The position numbers and the translations under genes were made by a program. This document shows positions 1 through 11,710 of a DNA stretch of 64,000 nt, one piece after another. The notes under the pieces are model-generated. The model made no database searches, was not told where the DNA came from, and saw only the letters and a list, made by a program, of their open reading frames with translations. Numbering within the stretch: position 1 is the first letter of the stretch; the number at the start of each line of letters is the position of its first letter. Origin of the DNA: Liolophura sinensis (Eukaryota > Mollusca > Polyplacophora > Chitonida > Chitonidae); the NCBI RefSeq assembly GCF_032854445.1, contig NC_088303.1, positions 22,825,501 through 22,889,500 on the forward strand, given 5' to 3'.

Positions 1-102
1 TTACGCTTACAAATCCTCTTCTGCCTTTTTATAAGTCCCACCAGCTGGTCACAGTTTTCTTCACTCTGTATACTTATTACTGAGGACATTTTGGCGAGTG
101 CT
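1..102 (-). CDS. Wnt4: Wnt4-like exon 2, copy A, cut by window edge
   Basis: Only the 5' part of exon 2 lies in the window, because the exon runs off the left edge. The acceptor reads TTTGCTTGCAG on the minus strand, and the exon starts at 102. It encodes the segment just after the signal peptide ([17 protein letters not shown]...), equivalent to YLAKLSSVGSI in vertebrate WNT4, up to the first conserved cysteine and the start of the Wnt domain. The intact counterpart is at 26410-26645. Confidence 0.85.
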
Positions 103-3100
103 CTGCAAGCAAAGTTGTCAATAATACGGATTAATACAGGTGTGAGCCAAAGTCATAACGTGCTGTCTGACAGGGGCATAGTCTAGTACCATCAGTCTGC
201 GTGGTGTTCCTGAACAAATGCAATCCTCATTGTTATGAGAGTAAAAGTTTATGAGTGTGTAACTCTAAATACACGTGACTGGGTGATCATACTAAACACA
301 TGTGACTGAGTAGTCATGCTAAACACATGTGATTGAAGAATAATGCTGCACATATGTGAGTGAGTTATAATTTATTCTAAACACCAGTGAGGGATCATCA
401 TTAACATGTGTTAGTGAGTTATCATTCTAAACACCTAAGAATCATGCTAAATACATATAAGTGTTTGGTCAGGCTAAACACATGTGAGTGGGTGGCCATA
501 CTAAACATATGCGTGGTTGGTCATGTTCAGCACATGTGAGTGTGTGGTGTTGCTAAACACATGAGAATGAGTGGTTGGTCGTGCTTATCGCATGTGGGTG
601 GCTGGTCGAAGAATTGCAAATGATAAAGGTAAAGAGAAACTAAGACATAAATGCCTGGTTAGAGCATATAATTGTGAAAAGACTCTGAAAAGGCTTTGCC
701 CAAGCGCATGATATGTACAATATGATCAAGTGACATCATTTGTCAGCAATAAGTAGCGTTCTTCGTTAAAATGTGTTTTCTACATTTTATGGTGATTCTA
801 TTCCAGATTGTATCAACACTAAAATTCGTCATCAAAGTCTTATTCTGTGTCACCAATTTCTGTTTTTTACACAAAACAGTTATCATAGCAGGACTTATTA
901 AACGATAACTATTATTCAAGTGTGGACTTAAACCATAGCTATTATGGACAAGAATCGTCAACACCTTGATGGGACAACCAGACAAAAGCGACTTCGTGTG
1001 AAGGGTTGTGTGTCTTGTTAAAGAACATAAAACGATACTTTGTTTCAGACTTGGGGCGTTATATTATAACAGGAGTTCCTAGGTGGGACTTGGTCGGGGG
1101 GGGGGGGGGAGTGGGCTGGTGGAAGCTGTCAACCGCTCACTGCTTGTCGGGCATGCTGTGTCAGGAGCACCCACAGGAGCAGTCAGTTTTCTGTGTGGAT
1201 TATCAGACGTATTTCTTCTTTTCCCATATCACTACAGTACACCACGAACACGAAATCAGTGAAAGTTTGACAACCATGCAGTGACCAAAGCATTGAATCA
1301 AACACGAACCAGTGGCCGAATCCAATACAGATACGATTCTCTATAGCTAGTATATACATCACACTTTATCTAATGAAATTGTAAAAAAGAACACGAGAAA
1401 CTCATAGCACCTGAAATTAAATTATCTGTTATTTGACTCGCACTTATCAAATTAAACTTGGGTACAACCTGTTGTTACTGAAATCTATTGTGTTGATACA
1501 TTTTAAAATCATGATTTGACGTCTGTTCACGTTAAATGTGCACAGTAATTGTGAACATTGGCATAATGCACGACACTAGTATCCGGTCAACCTTCGTCAG
1601 TTAATAAAACAAAAACCAAATAGAATACATTTCTTCTCACGGCATAACTTCTATATCATGCACAAATATGATAAAGATTTGTATTGCACAATATGCATGT
1701 GATCAGTTTCAAAATGCACACGTATAAGTGACAGCCATTCACCCAGAGCCCACGGAGACCAGGCCAGATACAGATAGGGCTACGTAATCCTGTGTAGAGA
1801 GAATCAAAAACACGTGTTGGCTGCCAGACTTGCTGGGCGAAGTCAAGTGGTCGACATGTTTTACTAGTGTTACGGCGTTACTTAAGCCGCTGCTATTTCC
1901 TCGTCAATATCACCCGTCAAAACACTCGATGGGAGTTGTTTCGTGATTCATATTGCAAATTGTTCCCAAACCACAATCCCTGTGTTTTGGTTACTTTTGG
2001 GCGATATTTTACCACGGGTTGCTCTACGGGCCTATATGTACATCTTTGTGCAGTGGATTTGCCCTGAGTTAGTTAAGAAATCAGTAACTATTGCCATCAA
2101 GCTAGTCTTTCCTATAAATAGAATACGTGCCTGATATGTGTGTGAGTCTTTTCTCTCAATCTTAAAATAGGTAAATATGTTAAACGACAAAAAGAGTTTT
2201 ACTGAAATAAAAAAGGTACCAATGTACCAAGCTAGGAACTGCAAACTGTGCGGAATTACCATTACTTTGTCAATGTGTTATTTCCATGTATATAAAGAAG
2301 TTTCTAATCGAAATCCATCAAAATTACTTAGTTGGCGTCAAGCATCGGGTAATATTTTACAATAGTATAAAGCATATACGATATTTAGTTTTTTCTCATC
2401 CGTCCCTCATTTTCTATCAATGTTTCATGTATGTAAGGTGAATTGCATGATGCAACTGCACACACATATACATGAGCGGAAAATTAACAATTACAATCTT
2501 GATGAAAGAAACTTTTCCATTTGTTACGGCTACAGAATCTTACACAGAGCTCCTCACTAGTGGTGTTAGTCGCTTCACCGGAAAACATTTTAACCGAAGC
2601 GCAATTTCTTGGTTTTGTTTTTGACACCATTTAGCCGACTTTATGTTAACAATTTTCAGTGGAGATCTTTTGTTAAAAGTTAAAAGCATAGCTTTCTTCT
2701 ACGAACATTTTATCCTTGAAAGCATAATTTCAGAAGTATTTTAAGTGCTCAGTCATTTAACTATAATGTTTCACTGTACAGCATATGAAACGCTGTTAAA
2801 CTTTATTCTTCCGGAAATGTGTTTTGTGGAAGATTATTATTCTCTGTAACTTTTTTCAGTCGAAAATAAAGTGTAAAAAAAATTTGGTATTGCGAACAGT
2901 ATCTCCCTGAAAGTAACAGAGACATACCCTCATATAATAACGTCAACATGCATAGTGTACATGTAGATCGTGTGATTTGAAAAATGTATTTTTTCCAACC
3001 GTGAAAACATCGTGGAATGCCATAAGTGGCAAGCCTGTATAAGAACTTGAAGGCACCCATGCACAGCGCAGCCCGTCTTCAAAGACATTGGTAATTATCT

Positions 3101-3404
3101 CTTAATATCAAATTATCCGTATGTATAATAAACGCAAAACAAAAGTAACAACGTAAGCAAATTATGCACAATTGTGATTTTATGATTACAAATGCCTGAA
3201 ACTGAAAGGAAAGTGGTATTTTCAATGAGAAACTAAACCATGTGTAAAATAACTATCAATTATCAAATAACTAAGTAATTTTTGTTAAATAAAATGCTGC
3301 CAATGACTATAGATATGGCTATGGCATACAAAGGTGAAATCACAAACATTTGAAAAATGTAAAACTGATAATTATAATGTAGTGATAATTATAATAATAC
3401 TCAC
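103..3404 (-). other. Wnt4 intron 1, copy A
   Basis: Intron between exon 1 (donor GTGAGT just below 3405) and exon 2 (acceptor just above 102). It holds a degenerate tandem repeat near 271-600 and otherwise AT-rich sequence with no recognised coding segment. The splice phase fits: exon 1 ends with TT and exon 2 begins with A, making a leucine codon. Confidence 0.75.
271..610. repeat. Degenerate ~27-bp tandem repeat with CACATGTG E-boxes, copy A
   Basis: Loose repetition of a unit resembling ctaaacacatgtgagtg followed by a GT-rich stretch such as gtggtcatg. Many units carry the palindromic E-box CACATGTG or a close variant (CACGTG, CACATATGTG). Unit length varies, so this is an old, decayed array. 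The same array is at about 26814-27145 in copy B. Confidence 0.6.
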
Positions 3405-3493
3405 AACCATCGAATGCCTTTTATACACGGAGTGACACAAAGTAAAATGAAGAGCAGCGTTCTTATCAATAACTGTACCCTCTCTGGTGACAT
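3405..3493 (-). CDS. Wnt4: Wnt4-like exon 1 (signal peptide), copy A
   Basis: Identical in translation to the copy B exon at 29949-30037. It encodes a start methionine in the context MSPERVQ, followed by a hydrophobic core [13 protein letters not shown] typical of a secretion signal, and ends ...KGIRW with two bases of a split leucine codon before a GTGAGT donor. Vertebrate WNT4 also starts MSP. An upstream in-frame methionine exists, but the MSP start puts the hydrophobic core where a signal peptide should be. Confidence 0.82.
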
Positions 3494-3639
3494 GATGAGG
3501 GTAGAAGCTTGCAGGGTACGACCAACGCACCACCCTGCTGAACTGTCTTCACGGGGCGACCAGGGACACGTGGGAAGGAATCCACACACACCCCTTTTGA
3601 CAAATAATCAGCTGTATTTATTGGCAAACACGCAGCACG

Positions 3640-3646
3640 TTTTATA
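3640..3646 (-). promoter_or_regulatory. Candidate TATA box of Wnt4, copy A
   Basis: TATAAAA on the minus strand inside GATATAAAACG, about 150 bp upstream of the Wnt4 start codon at 3493. A start site 25-30 bp downstream would give a 5' UTR of about 120 nt. No transcript data are visible. Confidence 0.35.
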
Positions 3647-6600
3647 TCCCTGCTCAGAACAGCTCCTGTACAACTGTTGGATCCCTCTTTCATACAAGTG
3701 CGATGATTTATAAACACAACAGTCGTCACCGATCGTAAACCATCCGCAGTTCGGACGCCTGGTAAAGGCCGAAATTCCTTCTCCTGTTCTTTTAACGTGA
3801 CGTTAAACTGGGTTTCTTTTGAAATGGACTCTTTGCATGTCTTAAAAACTCCAATAGCACGTCTGTCGGTGAATAAATCCAGAGTTCAGATCACTGCGAT
3901 GTGTATCTATATGAATATCTACTTTCACACGCAGATCAATCTTAGAAGACAATCATATATAAATATATACAAGTTACACACATGCGTGGATCACTTCGCG
4001 ACTTCTGCCTTCCGCAGTACATTGGCAATATCTCCCAGAACTCGTCCCCACTGCCAGCTTTTATCCGGGTGGCTTTTCCCGGCTGCTGGTTGGCTGCCTC
4101 CCACCCGAGTCTGTAACGCTATTCTCTTACCATACCGTCTTCGGGGGCCAAGCCCGGTAGACTAAGACCAGCGGGCCTTCTCTCTCCCCCCGTGTAAACA
4201 CCTCGCGGTAGGGGTGACTGGATCATCAAAGCCCGCAGCTCCCGGCATTGTTTCCGCTGGAGTATTCACTCAACTTATCTTTAATCCTTGTTCCTCACAC
4301 AGACGCGATCTCCTCAAAACAATCCCGACTGTAATAAGTTTATATGTGTGTATGGCAAAGTTAAAGCGATGTTCACAGTTAAAATGAAGCTTTATTAAGT
4401 CTGGAAATTAAAATTAAAACTCCTGTTTTTTTTTTATATAGCAGTTTTACATTAAAGTAACTAAGGGTGAGATAGACAAAGTTACTGGACAGTGAAACAA
4501 GACGATTTGCGACCTAGTTTTAACTTCATCATATAATTTCTTCTTAAAACACATTATGACCCCCCCCCCCCCATCTTCCACAACCCAACACCCCCACCCC
4601 CCACCGCCGCTGCCTTCATTAAAACACCGGTGCATTAATAGTTGACATAATTTGTTTATTTATTAATGATGGCCATAATAAATTATTCATTTGTAGATTT
4701 CCGCTACACTGAAAACCTATACAACGATGCTGAATAATTACATCCAGAACATAGCAAGATTGCTATTATAGGTGTCAATTTTATTTTCACATAGATCTGA
4801 ATGGCATGCACGAAAAAGCCAAATATAGGTTGTCCGCATTTCAACCAGTCTGGCAGAAACCACACACGTCTGTGTCACCCACTCGTCCAAATCCCGTTGC
4901 CCCACGTGCATGTTCACTTTCATTCAGAAAATTAACATGCAGTATGGAGAGGGGTAAATTTTCTACTATACTTCACATAGGCGCAAACATTTTCGCTGTG
5001 AGTGTACATTTCTATTTCTACACATATCTGCTGAAATAAACACTAACCAAATAATGCCTAGTCAATCAAATTTGAAAAATGCTGTAATATCACAGAGGTA
5101 TTTGGTGGTACTCTTTAAAACTTTTGTGTCTAATAGTATTCAAACTTTTTGTGCATATTTTAGTCTCCTTGATTTTTTGAAAGTAAAGAAAAGGAAATTA
5201 AATTTAATAATTCCATCTGAGAGACTGTATTGCATAAGCCTGACTGAGGTCGTCCTCTGCTGACACCTGGTTATCCCCTGACTGTCATCCAATCAGGTGT
5301 AAGCAATTTGCATTACCAGAACTTGGGCATGGCATACTGTACAGCGTGGTTTCCTACATTCTTTTACGAATGTCAGTACGCAGTTTTCTTAGAGGAGTCG
5401 GGGCTATTACACTATACTCTAATCCACCCTATACTCTAACCCAAGTGGGTATATATGGCCGTCTCAAGAAAAGCCGTAAATCAAGGCCTGCGACAACTGG
5501 TGGGGCAGCGGCTCTCGACTCGGGGAGGCTCACTCCTGTATAAAGCATCTGTGCGCGGAGGAAGGATTCGTTCCGCACCGTAAGAGTGAGATTTATTTGG
5601 ATCAAGAATCTAGTGTCCGTGTCCGAGGGGACAAGGCAGATCTGACAGACCCACAGCCCGTGTTAATCTCTCCCATATGCTCCTGCCATGTAACGGGTAA
5701 TTAAGAACGCTGCAGCACAAAAAAATGATGACTGAAAATAAATGTTGTCTCCTGACGAATCAAGACACACCTTTCAAGTCGTTGCGTGTTACATCACGTG
5801 CCAATGCAGTTTTGACAAGGTTATCGGATGCCTATAGATCTGTTTCCCTTTGTCGTTGCTGAAACTCTCTGCCACCCTCATCCCCCGTTCTGTATTATCG
5901 TCTGCTATATTCCCTCTGCTTATAGATCCCTATAAAAGTTCCTTGTGTGATGAAAAAGAGTTTTCGAAACATCATCAAACCAAGAAAAATTGCCCCATAG
6001 ACTAACAAAAAGACTGAAGTTCACACTAAATACTTACACGATAACACATCACGTTTTGGTACCTTAAACAGATGCTTTCAAAAGATTTGTTCAATACTTT
6101 ATACAAATACCTTAAACACTTTCTTCAAATGTACTCTAAAATCTAGAGTTTGTCGAAAAGAACCAACAATGAGTGAGCTCTCTTATATGATATATGCGTT
6201 TGAAATAACATTCCAAGTTCCCTTGTACAGGACACTACAATAGACACTCGTACATTGTTTGTCCTTTCTCCTTTATGGATGTCTAATAAGGGCATGGCGA
6301 AGATTAAATAGGTTCATCCTGTCTACAAAGGCCTGTTCCTAAGTCCGTTTAGCATATGATCGTGTTTGTGGCTTTGTACTCCTCTGAAAACAGTGTTTGA
6401 CTTATGCTATTAAGACGGCGCTGTGTTTCAGAAAACTGCCCACCGCGAACACAATTAGTCCAATCTGAGCTCATTTTATATTGGCAATCACGTCCGACAA
6501 CAAACTATGCGTCGATAAGCCAGCCAATCCATTACCCGCATCACTCGTCTGCGTCCATGGTGGCACGCGCCACCTAGGTTATCCGAGCAAAGTCCAAATC

Positions 6601-7190
6601 GAGACGAGATATGAGCGGGATTGACTTGGAATCGAGGCGATCTGTTCCAATTGATTATCCCATGACCACTCATATATCATTTCGGGGCCAGAATTTCATT
6701 TTACCGCCAGATTAGTCGGCAGTGAGCGAAGAGAAGCAGAAACGGACTCGACTGTGTCCGGAGACCTCTGACTTCTCTCCGCATGAGAGGCACACCATTA
6801 AACAGGATCGGAAGACGAAGACGGAAGACATTTATGACCAGTTGTCAGTGATTAGGCGCCATTTTCCTATCTGGAAATCTTGCTCTGATGGACCATGGCT
6901 TCCAGCAGAGGGGCTGGTGTTATATAGTGGGTTGAATCAGCGTTTGCGCCGAACACGTGGTTCAGTCAGTGGGTGTAGGGTTAACGATCTGTACCAGTCG
7001 GAAACATTCAAGAAGTAAATCTAGCCGATGGTCGCTGTAAAAAAATTCAAAAGTGCAATGACAGCATGACTTTTCAATGCATATTCGCGTATTTAAGGGT
7101 AAAAAAAATAATAATGCTTTACCGTCGACCATTAACATACCTGATTACTGAAAGTCTGCGGTTTCTTCACCATCAACTTCACAAGTTTAA

Positions 7191-7341
7191 TTATTTATCT
7201 ATTTGATTGGCGTTTTACGCCGAACTCAAGAATATTTCACTCATTCGACGGCGGCCAGCAATATGGTGAGAGGAAACCGAGCAGAGCCCGGAGGAACAAA
7301 CGACCATCCACAGGTTGCTGCAGGCCTTCCCATGTACAGCC
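7191..7341 (-). mobile_element. SINE, 3' part only, copy A
   Basis: Minus-strand SINE fragment. It shows the family's 3' end (CAATCAAATA, then GGCGTAAAACGCC, then AAATATTCTTGAGTTCGGC) and part of the central domain, and is truncated before the tRNA-like head. It resembles the conserved-domain SINE families described from molluscs and other invertebrates; the exact family name is not certain. Confidence 0.75.
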
Positions 7342-9388
7342 AGTTTATCATGCGGTTGACGTGTATAATTAATGAAAAAATAGACAGAATACCATATTAT
7401 CCTATATAGCAAATTAAAACAATTTTCATAACATTGAAATTTACGCGAAAACAGGAGAAAACTGTTTGGTCCTATAGCCTGCATGTGGCGAAACAAAGAT
7501 TATTAATGCATCTGCGACTTTTGAACACCTCCTGCTGGTTTTGTAAGTTTAGACTTACGGAGAGAACTAACGTGCCGGTCATTAACTAAAACAACTCCTG
7601 CTGATAACCAATTGTTTGCAATTAACCAAACTGGCGGGCAAGTGTCTGCCAAGCATCGCAGTTAAGAAGCCCCATTATAGCACTCCATGCATACGCGACG
7701 TTCCACTGCAAGCAAAACGCAGGAGATTATAGCCCCACGATTCCGTATATAAAACTTAATAATCTAACTCACTCTTGCTGTACTTCCTGTCTCCGTGCGT
7801 ACAAAAGCCAAGTCCATATTCATACTCTATACATATATTGTTTAATGTTTGTCAGGTAAAAGCAAACCATTTCTAAGCGTTTATGAACAAAACATCGAAC
7901 AATAAATCGAAGATGGTGTCCAACAGAAAGTTCTTCCCTTTGCAATATCTTAAGGAGTGCTATAGCTAGGGTTATACATCTTTACATTCGGCTCAGCTCC
8001 GAGATAAAGGACTATATACAAATACCAGTTTACTACTGCCTCTCCAGGTGAAAATACACAGGTGGTGTTAACAATACATACATGATGTCGAAAGTATGTT
8101 GTAGTTAAATCACTGTTATAAAAGCAATTCTGGGTGTAAACGATTTCTTCACGTATTTGCGTATGACTGATGTTGATACGGCCTTCTGATTATTCCTCTG
8201 CAACCTCTGTGGGATAAACTGCAAAACCAGTTACGGTGGGAAACCTGTACTGATCCGCAACATGCGGAATCCAAACATCTCTTACAATCAGGCTATCTAT
8301 TCAGTAAAACATTTATACTATTAACACAGGACCGCCATCAGGCTCTCGACTGCTTAGCTTTTCTCTTCTGGAGAACAGACAAGAGGCTAAACTTTTAAAA
8401 TGTAACTACTAACAACTTGATGACCATTTTTTTCCTGCCTCCACATTCGAATACTGTTATTTTACCGCAGCCAGTGTGATGTGATGTGATAGAGGAAAAC
8501 AATAAAACATTTTAGTACATTCCAATCTTTACTTTCATAAACGGATTAGAAAACAAAAGTTAAAAAAAACAAAGCAAGGTGACCGTTTACGGCGGCCTTT
8601 TGAAGTGACATTCATTAAGCAATTTGTGATTTCTCTGGATTAATCGGTTTCACGCTACTGTACTAAAATTGTTACCAGGGTGCTAAAATATTAAAATAAC
8701 CTGATTGAATTAAAACCACAGTTACCGAAACAACGATGTTTAATCCCGCTGAACGGCGTCAGGTTGTCTGTCAGGGAGTACCTGGTCACGGCTGAATGAG
8801 TCCACAAGGGTGACGTCCTTGCAGGTAATAGAAATGTATGTTTCTCACCTGTCTGCATGTGGACTGACTTCTTAGCAGGTTCAAACAGCTTCATCACACC
8901 TGATGGCACTAATTAACATGGCTAGAGCAAGCATCACACCTAGAAAGTTGATTGCAGTTAAATTGTAATGTTTATACAAGATTTAATAGACCATGCATTC
9001 ACAAGGTTTTTCTGAGGATCTTAACAGAAATAAAAAAGAAAAACACAGAAACTCAACTTCAGGTTGTACTCAACAAGGAAAATCAAGGTAAATCCTAGCC
9101 CGAAGAATATGAAAGAGCAAGTTTTTGCAATTAAACACACAAGTGTATCAAGATGTGAGGTTTTTCAAGTATTGTGACTGGTCAAACGGGAGGCAACGTA
9201 AAGATCCAATTAACTTTTACAAAATAGGCATACAACATGAGGCATACATCAGCAGTAGAACATTAGCTTCCCGAGGTCATAAAGGCCTAAGGAAGACACA
9301 GGTAGCTTACGAATCAAGATCTGCACTACATATATCGGCAATGTGAAAGTCATATTCGCTTCTATCTCCCTGGGCTAAAGGCCTTTAG

Positions 9389-9960
9389 CCACGTTCACTC
9401 TAAGACGAATTTTTGGCCGAACCGCTCACAAACTGAGGTCATAATGCAATCGTGTTTGCATTGGTGGTCTTTCGTATTGATTCGTGAGCGTTCGTAATGA
9501 ATTCGTTCATGTCGGTTACAATTTCAAAAAGCTCAAAGATTTAATAACTGGATATCAGTTCCTAACGATTCGTTAGTATACGTAAAAGCTTCGTTAATAT
9601 CCGCAAGGCTGTCTGTTGCTATCGTAAAGGCAATGTAATCATTACGGAAGCATTACGGCAATGTAATCATTACGGAAACGGTTCCCAAAATAACCGATTA
9701 AGGCGGAATAGATACGAAATACTTGTGGATGAATTCGAATTTACGATGTACAGTGTCGTAACGCATTCTTAGTTATTCGCACGTCTGTCATAAACGGATC
9801 GTTATCATTCTTTTGAAGGTCTTCAAAAATGACTGTCGTATACGCCTATCAAAAGCCTATCCTGAAATTCACGCGTATTTACTACTCTTGCTACAAGTTG
9901 CAATACGAATCCTTTCTCGTTACGGTTGGACGCCACATTAACCTCTAAGTGTAAGCGGGG
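9389..9960. mobile_element. Non-autonomous inverted-repeat (foldback) element, copy A
   Basis: A 572-bp element with imperfect terminal inverted repeats of about 40 bp. The left end begins CCACGTTCACTCTAAGACG, and the reverse complement of the right end begins CCCCGCTTACACTTAGAGG. Both ends then converge on a shared AACCG. It is flanked by a 6-bp direct repeat ctttag (9383-9388 and 9961-9966), consistent with a target-site duplication. The interior is rich in TCGTA and CATTACG motifs in both orientations and codes for no transposase, so it looks like a MITE. The family is not recognised. Confidence 0.6.
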
Positions 9961-10190
9961 CTTTAGGAAGAAAGACAATGCTTGAAAATCAGTGCCCGTA
10001 TCAGTGAGTCATATTATCTTCTGTCACCCGAGGTTTTAAAGGTTTAGGGCACAGGTTTATTAATCAGAGTCTGCAGTTATATATATCAGCATTATGAGAG
10101 TCTCATTAACTTCTGTCTTAAGGGGCAAGACGCATAAGGCGTATGAATCATGCAAGGTCCGGTTGTTCAAAACCAGATTTAACTTTAAGA

Positions 10191-10444
10191 TATTTATTTA
10201 TTTATTTGATTTGGTGTTTTACGCCGTACTCAAGAATATTTCACTTATAGGAAGGCGCCCAGCATTATGGTGGGAGGAAACTGGGCAGAGCCCGGGGGAA
10301 ACCCACGACCTTCCGCAGGTTGCTGACAGACCTTCCCACGTACGGCTGGAGAGGAAGCCAGCATGAGCTGGACTTGAACTCACAGCGACCGCATTGGTGA
10401 GAGACTCCTGGGTCATTACGCTGTGCTAGCGCGCTAACCAACTG
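10191..10444 (-). mobile_element. SINE, nearly full length, copy A
   Basis: Minus-strand SINE with an A-rich tail (TTTATTTATTTA on the plus strand), the conserved 3' domain, the central domain (GAACTCACAGCGACCGCA on the plus strand) and most of a tRNA-derived head ending in gcgctaaccaactga. The head is broken before the usual ggaggcccc end. Confidence 0.8.
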
Positions 10445-10773
10445 AAACTTTAAGACAAGACCTACACATAAATACTTTGCCTAACAGTATATTAAATATG
10501 AACTCTGCCTGTTGTTGTTATGATTTGCCCTTGGAAAATTGAATTCGGCTTAAATGTTAAATATAAAAGATAACTTAATACCACCATTAGTAAATAAACT
10601 GTCGAACAACTGGATGCAGGGTCTCGGCATCTGCCTTCACAGAGTTATCGAACAAATGGTATGAATAGGAAAATGTTTCCGGTAAAATGAAAACGGGTGA
10701 AGGAATTTTACATGCAAGCTTTACCGGAATATCTAAACAAAAACTAGCATTGGTATGATGTATTCGCACACGT

Positions 10774-10811
10774 TTATTTATTTATCTGATTGGTGTTTAC
10801 GCCGTACTAAA
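10774..10811 (-). mobile_element. SINE 3' tail fragment, copy A
   Basis: A short tail-only remnant: a TTTATTTATTTA-like run followed by ctgattggtgtttacgccgt. This matches the 3' end of the SINE family seen elsewhere in the window. Confidence 0.5.
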
Positions 10812-11360
10812 GGACAACGTTTGATTATCCTAGCTCCCGCTTTACGAAGTTTCTCCAAGGATGATAACTGTAACCCAGCGACAACAACTGGAGTTTGAGA
10901 CCATTGAAAACCGCGACATGGGGCGATTTTTATTACATCCATTAGGGGCTTTTTTAACATTTCCTTTATTTTTACACAAGTTTTTTTTCGGTACAAATCT
11001 AGCTATACAACGGGGGCAACATTTACCACAGGAACGAGTTGGAACGAGGAACGATTTTGTGCTTAACGAGTGTGCCATTAGGTCTATGTTATATGTGCAG
11101 CTCAGCACTTGTAGCGAGAAAACTCTTGATTGTACACGTTTGACTCCCACGAAATGAGCTTAAGTTAGCTCTCGTGGTTATCTATTCTTAGGCAACTGAA
11201 AATACGTAACTTTAAAACCGTAAAAATTACTATTTTTTACTATATCTCAAAAAGTTGCAAACACAAATAAACAAGAGTAGATTCGGAACCACCGTTATAT
11301 CAAAATTCAAAACCTTTTATGACATCATATACTCGATCAATGGGGAGCTTCTAAAATTGT

Positions 11361-11475
11361 TTTATTTGATTGTTGTTGAAATTTTTCATTTACGATGGCG
11401 GTTGGTTTTATGGGTAGAGGAAACCAGAGAGCCTGATCGACCTTTGGTAAGCTACTGACGAACTTTCTCACGTGA
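11361..11475 (-). mobile_element. Degenerate SINE fragment, copy A
   Basis: A diverged minus-strand SINE remnant beginning tttatttgatt and carrying tacgatggcggttggtttt and gtagaggaaaccagagagcc, which match the SINE 3' and central domains with many changes. It abuts a plus-strand SINE starting at 11476, so the two lie head to head. Confidence 0.5.
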
Positions 11476-11710
11476 GGGGCCTCCGTGGCTCGGTCGGTTA
11501 GAGCCCTAGCGCAGCGTAGTGACCCAGAAGCCTCTCACCAATGCGGTCGCTGTGAGTTCAAGACCAGCTCATGCTGGCTTCCTCTCCGGCTGTACGTGGG
11601 AAGGTCGGACAGCAACGTTGGAGTTCCCTGCTACCATAATGCCGCCGTCGTATAAGTAAAAATGTTTCAGTAGGCCTACCGCGTATAAAACTAATGGAAT
11701 AAAAAATAAA
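11476..11710 (+). mobile_element. SINE, plus strand, copy A
   Basis: Plus-strand SINE starting with a tRNA-like head (ggggcctccgtggctcggt), box-B-like gttcaagaccagc, central domain (tcatgctggcttcctctcc) and a diverged 3' half ending in an A-rich tail. It is the clearest view in the window of the SINE's 5' end. Confidence 0.75.

Noticed and set aside
6722-7018. 98-codon open frame shared by both copies (also 33294-33590)
   Set aside because: It begins with GTG, has no ATG context or recognisable domain, and identity between copies is no higher than in the surrounding non-coding DNA.
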